Below are positions 1-6,315 of a DNA stretch of 7,225 nucleotides, piece after piece. The translations under genes were made by a program, and so were the position numbers. The stretch's first letter is position 1. Every line of letters starts with the position of its first letter. The DNA lies in assembly GCA_002315995.1 (NCBI GenBank), contig DCHN01000070.1:1-7225 (forward strand). Direction: 5' to 3'. The notes under the pieces were generated by a model. That model was given only the letters and a program-made list of their open reading frames with translations, did no database searches and was not told the DNA's origin. The stretch comes from Bacteroidales bacterium UBA1751. GTDB lineage: Bacteria; Bacteroidota; Bacteroidia; Bacteroidales; UBA932.

Positions 1-1351
1 AGTGAATGTTGTATGCAAAGTCAAGCGCAGTGGCACCCTTCTGGAGTATCTTTGACTCACCCTTAGGTGTGAAGACGTATATCTCCTGTGAAAGAAGGCC
101 CTCGTGAAACTTGTCAAGAAACTCCAATGCATTGGCGTCTGGACTCTCAAGCACTTCGCGTACCATATTGAGCCACTTGTCAAGTTCACTCTCGCTTTTT
201 GTGACACCTTTATAACTCCAGTGTGCGGCCAGGCCTTTTTCTGCAACTTCATTCATCCTTACAGTACGTATCTGTACCTCCACCCATGTTCCGGTAGGGG
301 ACATAAGCGTACAGTGAAGAGCTTCGTAACCATTTGATTTAGGTGTACTTACCCAGTCACGAATACGATCGGTCTTTGAAAGGTGATCTTCTGAAATGAG
401 AGAGTATATATCCCAACACTGCTGCCTCTCGGTCTTCCCCTCCTTTGGCTCGAAAATGATTCTGATGGCGAAGATGTCGTATATCTGGTCGAACGGGATG
501 CCCTTGTTCTGCATCTTGTTCCAAATGGAGTAGGCATTCTTTGTTCTTCTTGAAATGGTGAATGTATATCCGGCCTCGCTGAGAGTCTTCTCAAGAGGAG
601 TTATGAAGTTGTCAATTACCGCACCTCGCTGCTTGTCGTAATCGTCAAGCTTGCGCTTGATCATCATATATTCCTCTGGTTCCCTGTATTTGAGCCAGAT
701 GTTCTCCATCTGTGATTTTATATTGTAGAGTCCAAGCCTGTGCGCAAGAGGAATGAATATATACATTGTCTCGCTCAGAATCTTGTCCTGCTTCCTTTCA
801 GGCATTGATTCAATTGTCCTGATATTGTGGAGCCTGTCGGCAAGTTTTATGAGAATTATTCTAACATCGTCGTTGAGGGTAAGAAGAATTCTCTTGAAAT
901 TCTCTGCCTGAAGCGAAAGCTCCGCATTCTTCTGTAGCCTTCCATCATTGCTCTGCCCAACAACCATACTGTGGTTGCTGTCCATTGCCGACTTTATTTT
1001 TGTAAGTCCGTCAACAAGGGAGGCTATTTTTGCTCCGAAAAGACGTGTTATATCCTCAACCGTGTAGTCGGTATCCTCAACCACATCGTGAAGCAGCGCG
1101 GTGACTATTGATTTGTATCCAAGGCCTATCTCATCCACAACAATTTTGGCAACAGCAATAGGGTGCAATATATATGGCTCTCCTGAGCGTCTTCTAACAC
1201 CTTTGTGCGCCTCATTGGCGAATTCAAATGCTTTGAGCACTCCCTGATACTCCTCCTCGTTGGCGCATCTTCTCTTTGCCGACTCCCTCAGCCCTTCAAA
1301 TGCATTTTCAATGAGAATATTATCCTCTTCCGTGAATGAGTTGTTTACCAT
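1..1351 (-). CDS. rel: Bifunctional (p)ppGpp synthetase/hydrolase (RelA/SpoT family), 3' end cut by window
   Basis: Makes and degrades the stringent-response alarmone (p)ppGpp in the cytoplasm. Reading back from ATG 1349-1351 gives 450 uninterrupted residues, with the rest beyond the left edge. The HD hydrolase domain (about 40-200) keeps H49, SGEPY 56-60, H63, H88-D89, E92-D93 and D172 of LADRLHN, so hydrolysis looks intact. The synthetase domain (about 240-380) has RRTKNAYSIW 268-277, KSNGYEALH 338-346, the catalytic-type Glu E358 in VEVQIRT, and AAHW 375-378. R329-I-R-D332 is a basic form of the RXKD motif of bifunctional enzymes, unlike the acidic EXDD of RelA-type synthetases. A TGS domain starts near 423 (IYVFTPKGE, then GATALDFAY 439-447). 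Residues about 122-147 form an extra loop between HD motifs. The start lies 12 bp after the hydG stop, so co-transcription is likely. The upstream AAAGAAAGAAA is purine-rich but no real Shine-Dalgarno. The family is certain; the symbol could equally be spoT or relA. Confidence 0.95.
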   Translation of the reverse strand, partial: MVNNSFTEEDNILIENAFEGLRESAKRRCANEEEYQGVLKAFEFANEAHKGVRRRSGEPYILHPIAVAKIVVDEIGLGYKSIVTALLHDVVEDTDYTVEDITRLFGAKIASLVDGLTKIKSAMDSNHSMVVGQSNDGRLQKNAELSLQAENFKRILLTLNDDVRIILIKLADRLHNIRTIESMPERKQDKILSETMYIFIPLAHRLGLYNIKSQMENIWLKYREPEEYMMIKRKLDDYDKQRGAVIDNFITPLEKTLSEAGYTFTISRRTKNAYSIWNKMQNKGIPFDQIYDIFAIRIIFEPKEGKTERQQCWDIYSLISEDHLSKTDRIRDWVSTPKSNGYEALHCTLMSPTGTWVEVQIRTVRMNEVAEKGLAAHWSYKGVTKSESELDKWLNMVREVLESPDANALEFLDKFHEGLLSQEIYVFTPKGESKILQKGATALDFAYNIH

Positions 1352-1363
1352 TTTCTTTCTTTG

Positions 1364-2794
1364 TTAGAAGTTCAAATCCCTTGTTCCGCTCTTGATTTGT
1401 TCAAGTTTTGCCATAGTCTGCTCCTTGAATTTAGGATCCTCCATTGCCGCAAGTTCCTTCTCAATGAGCCTGAATCCCTCCCTGCGCGTGCGCTCTGAAG
1501 AGTAATCCATGAGATACTCGGCCAAGGTAAGCATTGCGTTTGGCGTGCAGAATCTCTTTATGAAGCCCGGTATTGCAAACTCCATGAAGTGCTCACCTGT
1601 TCTTCCCTTTCTGTAGCAGCTTGTACAGAAGCTTGGAATGAAGTCGTTTTTCAGCAGCCAGTATATTACGTCGTCAAGACTCCTTGTATCTCCTACCTGG
1701 AACTGCTCCTTGTCAAGCTCCTGCCCGGCCGAAGCATCCTTCTGATAACCGCCTATTTCCAGGTGGGTGCCAGCGTCAATCTGAGAGACTCCGAACTGCA
1801 TAAGTTCACTGCGCAACTCCTCACTCTCACGGGCTGTCATAATCATTCCAGTGTATGGAACGGCCAGCCTTAAAATTGCAACCAACTTCTTGAAATCAGC
1901 GTCACTTACCTCGTATGGAAGCGGAATGTTGAGTTCCTGGGCAGGTTTGATTCTAGGAAAACTAATTGTATGTGGCCCTACACCGAATCTCTCCTGAAGA
2001 TGCACAGCGTGCGTAACCAGACCAAGGACCTCGAACCTCCAGTCGTACAGACCGAACAGTGCGCCAATACCCATATCGTCAATTCCCCCCAGGAATGCAC
2101 GGTCCATGGCCGTGAGCCTCCACAGGTAGTCCCCCTTCATTGTATCTGCCGGGTGGTACTTTGCGTATGTCTCTTTATGGTATGTCTCCTGGAATACCTG
2201 GAAGGTGCCAATTCCGGCAGCCTTAACTGTTTTATATCCATCTATGTCAAGTGGCGCGGCGTTTATGTTCACTCTGCGTATCTCTCCATTGCCCTCCTTT
2301 ACCCTGTAGCAGGTTCTTGTACACTCTGCAATGAACTCCGGCGAGTATATAGGTGATTCACCGAATACCAGAATGAGCCTTTTGTGCCCCATATTTTCAA
2401 GACTGAGAAGCTCTTTCTCAAGTTCTGCGGGCGAGAGTGTTTTTCTTACAGTGCTCTTTGCACTCTTCTTGAAGCCGCAGTACTTGCAGTCGTTTATACA
2501 GTAATTTCCAACGTAAAGCGGTGCAAAAAGAACTATTCTGTTACCGTAAACGGTCCTTTTAAGTTCTCTTGCCGTCTGATACATCTCCTCAAGAAGTTCC
2601 GGAGATGAAATGGCAACCAGTTCCGCTGTCTCTTCTACGGTAAGCGCTCTCTTCTCGCGGCACTTTGCAAAAATTCTTCTTACCTCATCGGGATTCTCCT
2701 TTTTTCCAGTGTATAGCGAAGTAATATAGCTGTCATTAATGAAATCTGTTCCTGAATACTCTTTTTTCATCTTTAATATGTTTTCAATCAACAT
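1364..2794 (-). CDS. hydG: [FeFe]-hydrogenase H-cluster maturase HydG (radical SAM tyrosine lyase)
   Basis: HydG splits tyrosine by radical SAM chemistry to supply the CO and cyanide ligands of the [FeFe]-hydrogenase H-cluster; it works with HydE and HydF in the cytoplasm. The 476-residue length fits the family. The SAM-binding cluster motif is C99-X3-C103-X2-C106 in NYCINDCKYCGF. The C-terminal auxiliary cluster motif is C390-X2-C393-X22-C416 (CTSCYRKGRTG, then RFC). This CX2CX22C spacing separates HydG from its relative ThiH of thiamine synthesis. The C-terminus (EQIKSGTRDLNF) looks complete. The first ATG (2792-2794) was chosen; ATG at residue 9 (2768-2770) is also possible, since neither has a clear Shine-Dalgarno. 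The gene lies 92 bp after ligA, with its own probable promoter, and 12 bp before rel. Neither hydE, hydF nor a hydrogenase structural gene is in the window, so partners must be elsewhere. Confidence 0.96.
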   Translation of the reverse strand: MLIENILKMKKEYSGTDFINDSYITSLYTGKKENPDEVRRIFAKCREKRALTVEETAELVAISSPELLEEMYQTARELKRTVYGNRIVLFAPLYVGNYCINDCKYCGFKKSAKSTVRKTLSPAELEKELLSLENMGHKRLILVFGESPIYSPEFIAECTRTCYRVKEGNGEIRRVNINAAPLDIDGYKTVKAAGIGTFQVFQETYHKETYAKYHPADTMKGDYLWRLTAMDRAFLGGIDDMGIGALFGLYDWRFEVLGLVTHAVHLQERFGVGPHTISFPRIKPAQELNIPLPYEVSDADFKKLVAILRLAVPYTGMIMTARESEELRSELMQFGVSQIDAGTHLEIGGYQKDASAGQELDKEQFQVGDTRSLDDVIYWLLKNDFIPSFCTSCYRKGRTGEHFMEFAIPGFIKRFCTPNAMLTLAEYLMDYSSERTRREGFRLIEKELAAMEDPKFKEQTMAKLEQIKSGTRDLNF

Positions 2795-2795
2795 A

Positions 2796-2814
2796 CTCTT
2801 GCAACACGTAAGAG
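2796..2814 (-). promoter_or_regulatory. Small inverted repeat directly before the hydG start
   Basis: Arms CTCTT and AAGAG, continued by a mismatch and one more pair, surround a five-base loop and end one base before the first hydG ATG. In the hydG transcript this could form a weak hairpin that hides or spaces the start codon. The stem is short and could be chance. If translation really begins at residue 9, it would sit about 25 bases further from the start. Confidence 0.25.
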
Positions 2815-2831
2815 TAAAGATGCACTACCTC

Positions 2832-2855
2832 TGCAGGTTATGCATTTAACCTACA
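2832..2855. promoter_or_regulatory. Imperfect palindrome at the hydG promoter, possible operator
   Basis: Arms TGCAGGTTA (2832-2840) and TAACCTACA (2847-2855) match at 8 of 9 positions around a six-base centre. The right arm overlaps the end of the -7 box, and the repeat covers the expected transcription start near 2847. Since part of the repeat lies upstream of that start, a protein-binding site in DNA is more plausible than an RNA hairpin. No T-run follows it on the minus strand, so it does not look like a ligA terminator. It does not obviously match the Rex or Crp/Fnr consensus as I know them. Confidence 0.4.
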
Positions 2856-2861
2856 AAGATA
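2854..2861 (-). promoter_or_regulatory. Probable Bacteroidota -7 promoter box for hydG
   Basis: The minus strand reads TATCTTTG, an exact match to the Bacteroidota -7 consensus TAnnTTTG. It would give a leader of about 50 bases before hydG. No good TTTG -33 element lies about 19 bases upstream; the nearest TTG is only 12 bases away. The box sits just after the ligA stop, so hydG, and probably rel, can be transcribed independently of ligA. Confidence 0.5.
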
Positions 2862-2886
2862 GTGAAAAATGTGCAATTTCGGAATA

Positions 2887-4995
2887 TTAGAAGAGGGTGG
2901 AGGAGTTTATTCCTTCAGCTTTTTCCGTGTCTGAAGTAATGTTGTAGAGGAACGCCTCATCTATGATTGGAATGTTGAGCTGGGTGGCCTTCTTTATCTT
3001 TGAATCGCCCGGCTTTTCACCTGCAAGAAGCCATGTGGTTTTTGCTGTGACACTTGATGCCACCTTGCCTCCATGTGACTCTATGTATGCCTTCATCTCC
3101 TCCCTTGAAACGGAGTATGTCCCCGTTATCATAATTATCCTACCTTCGAGCGCGTTTGATACTTTTTCTACCTCGCTACCTGCCCATAGTTGAACTCCTT
3201 TTGCCCTCAATGCCTCTATTGTGCCTCTGTGAATATCTGAGGCGAAGAAGTCGATTATGGAGTCAGCCATAATTTCGCCCACATCCTCAACCTCCATAAG
3301 TTCCTCCTTTGTTGCCATGGCAAGTTCATCTATGCTATTGAAGCAGTGTGCAAGTGTCTTGGCGCTCTGTTCGCCTATATTCTTTATTCCGAGTGCAAAG
3401 AGCACGCGGGAGTATGGAACGGAGAGGCTCTGCTGCAGCGATGCCATAAGGTTTGAGGCTGATTTCTCCTTGAACTTGTCGAGAGAAAGAAGCTGTTCTC
3501 TAGAAAGGGAATAGAGATCTTCAATCTCACTTATATATCCTTTGTTATAGAGCTGCTCTATGGTAGCTTCGCCAATGTTTATGTTCATTGCCTTTCTGCC
3601 AACAAAGTGTATGAATTTACCCTTTCTCTGCATTGGACATCCGTCAGAGTTCGGGCAGAATACCCCAGCCTGTCCCGGTATGGATACAAGCGGAGTGCCG
3701 CAGTCGGGGCAGATGCTTGGGAAAGGTGCGCGGGTAGCGTTTATTGCCCTTTTTGAAAGCTCTACACGTGTAATCTTCGGTATGATCTCGCCACCTTTTT
3801 CAACATATACCCAATCTCCTGTATGAATGTCAAGCACCTCCATCTGGTCTCTGTTGTGCAGAGTGGCTCTCTTCACAACCGTTCCGGAAAGCTGAACCGG
3901 AGAGAGGTTGGCAACAGGGGTTATTGCTCCGGTGCGTCCAACCTGAAAATCAATGGAGAGAATGGGCGTAAGCGCCTCTTCGGGTTTGAATTTGTATGCT
4001 GTGGCCCATTTGGGCGATTTTGCCGTGAACCCCAACTGGCGCTGCAGTTCCAGGTTGTTGACCTTTATTACTATGCCGTCTGTTGCATATGGCAACATCT
4101 TTCTTTCACTGTCCCAGTAATTTATGAACTCCTCAATCTCCTCCACCGTGGTGCACTCCCTTGCCTTTGATGATACTGGAAGGCCCCATTCAGAAGCACG
4201 TTCAAGTGCTTGGGTATGGGTGGTGAAATTGCTTTCAGGCGAAATTATATGGTACAGAATGCAGTCAAGACCTCTTTGCGCCACCTCTTCACTGTTAAGC
4301 AGCTTGAGAGAGCCGGCTGCCGCGTTTCTGGGGTTGGCGAAGAGTGGCTCCTCATCCATCTCTTTCTGCATGTTGAGCCTGTCGAATGCCTCGAATGGCA
4401 TGAATATTTCGCCCCTTATCTCAAATTCATGCGGGTAACCTGGCTTGAGTTGCTGCGGAATGCTCGGAATGCGCTTTACGTTTTCAGTCACGTCGTCTCC
4501 CACCATTCCATCGCCTCGGGTGAGGGCGTGTACCAGCTTGCCGTCAATGTAGGTAAGGCAAATGGCGGTTCCGTCGAATTTAAGCTCACAATTGTATGTG
4601 AAAGGTACTCCTGCAGCCTCCCTTATGCGTGCGTCAAATGCCCTTACCTCCTCAAAATCGTATGTGTTTCCCAAAGAGAGCATCGGGTTCTTGTGTGGAA
4701 GCTGGTTGAATTTTCTTGCCGGTTCCGCAGCTATGACATTGGGGTTCGTTGACTCTCCGGCGTCCTCTGTGCTTATGGCTGTGTCGGGAGTGTATTCGCT
4801 TCCGGGGTGGAGGGCAGGGGAGGAGGGATTCACAAACTGAGGGTATCTCTTCTGCAGCTCCATAAGCTCCTGCATAAGGATATCGTATTCAAAATCAGAT
4901 ATCACAGGCGCGTTGAGAACGTAGTAGTTCCTGTTGTGTTCCAGGAGTTCTCTATCGAGCTGTGCTATTCTATCTTTTGCCTCTTTTTGTGTCAT
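2887..4995 (-). CDS. ligA: NAD-dependent DNA ligase LigA
   Basis: Seals nicks in DNA during replication and repair, using NAD+ to adenylate an active-site lysine. The 702 residues include every expected domain. Domain Ia is at about 20-40 (YYVLNAPVISDFEYD). The adenylation domain has the catalytic K139 in ELKFDG (137-142), RGE 194-196, DGIVIKV 306-312 and K337. The OB-fold is at about 345-420. A four-cysteine zinc finger uses C429, C432, C447 and C453. Helix-hairpin-helix repeats span about 460-590, and a C-terminal BRCT domain about 615-685 (ITGTYSVSREEMKAYIESHG). Two oddities stand out: a Ser/Thr/Asn/Glu-rich insertion at about 68-95 before HKNPMLSLGNTY, which makes the protein longer than the usual 670 or so residues, and a one-residue shorter loop (NIG) after the zinc finger. 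The start ATG 4993-4995 sits directly after the divergent promoter region. It is first in the minus-strand cluster; no clear terminator separates it from hydG. Confidence 0.97.
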   Translation of the reverse strand: MTQKEAKDRIAQLDRELLEHNRNYYVLNAPVISDFEYDILMQELMELQKRYPQFVNPSSPALHPGSEYTPDTAISTEDAGESTNPNVIAAEPARKFNQLPHKNPMLSLGNTYDFEEVRAFDARIREAAGVPFTYNCELKFDGTAICLTYIDGKLVHALTRGDGMVGDDVTENVKRIPSIPQQLKPGYPHEFEIRGEIFMPFEAFDRLNMQKEMDEEPLFANPRNAAAGSLKLLNSEEVAQRGLDCILYHIISPESNFTTHTQALERASEWGLPVSSKARECTTVEEIEEFINYWDSERKMLPYATDGIVIKVNNLELQRQLGFTAKSPKWATAYKFKPEEALTPILSIDFQVGRTGAITPVANLSPVQLSGTVVKRATLHNRDQMEVLDIHTGDWVYVEKGGEIIPKITRVELSKRAINATRAPFPSICPDCGTPLVSIPGQAGVFCPNSDGCPMQRKGKFIHFVGRKAMNINIGEATIEQLYNKGYISEIEDLYSLSREQLLSLDKFKEKSASNLMASLQQSLSVPYSRVLFALGIKNIGEQSAKTLAHCFNSIDELAMATKEELMEVEDVGEIMADSIIDFFASDIHRGTIEALRAKGVQLWAGSEVEKVSNALEGRIIMITGTYSVSREEMKAYIESHGGKVASSVTAKTTWLLAGEKPGDSKIKKATQLNIPIIDEAFLYNITSDTEKAEGINSSTLF

Positions 4996-5015
4996 TGTGA
5001 TACTATTTTAACATA

Positions 5016-5023
5016 CAAATTTA
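5016..5023 (-). promoter_or_regulatory. Candidate -7 promoter box for ligA
   Basis: The minus strand reads TAAATTTG, matching TAnnTTTG, about 20 bases before the ligA ATG. It would give a leader of roughly 14 bases. The surrounding sequence is so AT-rich that similar strings arise easily, and no well-spaced -33 element is visible. Confidence 0.35.
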
Positions 5024-5045
5024 CAAAAAATACAAATATTTCCAT

Positions 5046-5053
5046 TACCTTTG
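5046..5053 (+). promoter_or_regulatory. Probable -7 promoter box for pfp
   Basis: TACCTTTG matches the Bacteroidota -7 consensus exactly and lies 23 bases before the first pfp ATG, implying transcription from about 5060. No TTTG -33 element is seen at the usual distance, but A/T tracts lie upstream. The position also argues that the open frame reaching back to 4807 is not translated. Confidence 0.5.
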
Positions 5054-5076
5054 CGGCCCGAAAGATAACGAATTTA

Positions 5077-6315
5077 ATGATGGAAAAATCTATTGTGATT
5101 TTAACAGGCGGTGGCCCGGCGCCTGGAATGAATACGGTTGTTGCCAGTGTTGCAAAGACATTCATTCAGAACGGTTTCAGAGTTTTGGGCCTTCATGGCG
5201 GTTATTCAGGACTTTTTTCAAAGAACCCGAAATATTGCGAGATTGATTTCACTTTGGCTGACTCCATATTCAACAGGGGTGGTTCATATCTTATGATGAG
5301 CCGTTACAAGCCAAGCGCAGAGGATTTTGAGAAGAACTTCAATCTTGATTTCTTCAAGAAGAACAATATTGGCCTTCTTGTTACGGTGGGAGGTGATGAT
5401 ACTGCTTCCACAGCCAACAGAATTGCCAAATTCCTTCAGGAGAAGAGCTATAAGATTGCCAATATCCATGTTCCAAAGACTATTGACAATGACCTTCCTC
5501 TTCCGCATAATCTTCCAACATTCGGTTTTCACTCTGCTGCTGCAGAGGGGTGTCGTCTGGCAACTACGGTATATGAGGATGCCCGCACCAACGGAACTTG
5601 GTTTGTTGTTGCGGCAATGGGCAGGAGTGCGGGACATCTTGCATTGTGGCTCGGCGCAACATGCCATTATCCTATGATTGTGATTCCTGAGATGTTCAAC
5701 AAGACTGAAATCACAATTGACAAGATTGTAAACCTTGCAGTTTCTGCAATTGTAAGGAGAAAGATAATGGGAACCGATTATGGCGCCATTATGATTTCCG
5801 AGGGTGTATTCCACAGTTTGAGCGGAAAGGATCTTGAGGAGCATGGCGTTCATTTCACATACGACGAGCACGGCCATCCTGAACTTGGAAAACTCTCAAA
5901 ATCACAGCTTTTCAATGATTTGCTCGATGAGAAGATGAAGGCGCTTGGAATCAAGTTCAAGTCAAGACCGGTTGAACTTGGTTATACTCTCAGGTGTGTA
6001 ACTCCTTGTGCATATGACCTTATGTATTGCTCCCAGCTTGGTATGGGTGTTTATAAACTCTATGAGGAGGGTTGTACAGGCTGTATGGTAATAAGGGATG
6101 TTGATGAGAATATCAAGCCGCTTTACCTTTCAGATATACAAGATAGCACAGGCAAGATTCCACCAAGGCTTGTAAATCTTGAGAGCGATCAGGTGATGCA
6201 GGTTTTCCATAGAATCATGAACTTCATTATTCCTAGGGATTATGATGATGCCAAAAAGTATCTGAAGAACCCGGAGGAGTATGACTTCTACAAAATACTC
6301 AATTGGGAAAAATAA
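5077..6315 (+). CDS. pfp: Pyrophosphate-type 6-phosphofructokinase
   Basis: Phosphorylates fructose 6-phosphate to fructose 1,6-bisphosphate in glycolysis, most likely with pyrophosphate and therefore reversibly. The protein is 412 residues. A glycine-rich loop (TGGGPAPGMN, 10-19) is followed by GGDD at 105-108, PKTIDND at 133-139 with catalytic-type D137, and MGRSAGHLA at 181-189. In ATP enzymes the positions of D108 and K134 are usually glycine; Asp plus Lys is the established sign of PPi use, so the donor is inferred from these two residues. The open frame extends upstream to 4807, but those 90 codons lie opposite ligA and its promoter. The start is therefore ATG 5077-5079 or the adjacent ATG 5080-5082; no Shine-Dalgarno separates them. 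The gene is transcribed divergently from ligA, 81 bp away, and its end overlaps the MATE transporter gene. An ATP-dependent enzyme of the same family is the main alternative. Confidence 0.9.
   Translation: MMEKSIVILTGGGPAPGMNTVVASVAKTFIQNGFRVLGLHGGYSGLFSKNPKYCEIDFTLADSIFNRGGSYLMMSRYKPSAEDFEKNFNLDFFKKNNIGLLVTVGGDDTASTANRIAKFLQEKSYKIANIHVPKTIDNDLPLPHNLPTFGFHSAAAEGCRLATTVYEDARTNGTWFVVAAMGRSAGHLALWLGATCHYPMIVIPEMFNKTEITIDKIVNLAVSAIVRRKIMGTDYGAIMISEGVFHSLSGKDLEEHGVHFTYDEHGHPELGKLSKSQLFNDLLDEKMKALGIKFKSRPVELGYTLRCVTPCAYDLMYCSQLGMGVYKLYEEGCTGCMVIRDVDENIKPLYLSDIQDSTGKIPPRLVNLESDQVMQVFHRIMNFIIPRDYDDAKKYLKNPEEYDFYKILNWEK

Noticed and set aside
1970..2356. Cysteine-rich 128-residue plus-strand frame that looks like a small membrane protein
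   Set aside because: It is a complement of hydG in another frame; the Cys and Val richness comes from reversed Thr, Ala and Tyr codons.
1364..2794. ThiH (thiamine tyrosine lyase) instead of HydG
   Set aside because: The C-terminal CX2CX22C motif and the length of 476 residues match HydG, and no thiamine genes are nearby.
2796..2886. Rho-independent terminator between ligA and hydG
   Set aside because: Neither inverted repeat is GC-rich or followed by a T-run on the minus strand.
4210..4752. 180-residue plus-strand open frame
   Set aside because: It is fully antisense to conserved LigA domain sequence and has no recognisable composition or start signal.
4807..5076. Ninety-codon upstream extension of the phosphofructokinase frame
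   Set aside because: It lies opposite the ligA coding sequence and across the promoter region. The family's conserved N-terminus begins at MEKSIVILTGG, and the extension resembles no domain.
5284..5877. 197-residue minus-strand open frame
   Set aside because: It is antisense to conserved pfp motifs and shows no family features.
1..6315. A pyrophosphate circuit linking Rel, which releases PPi on hydrolysis, and the PPi-dependent kinase
   Set aside because: The amounts from alarmone turnover are tiny beside biosynthetic PPi, and the genes are on opposite strands in separate transcription units.
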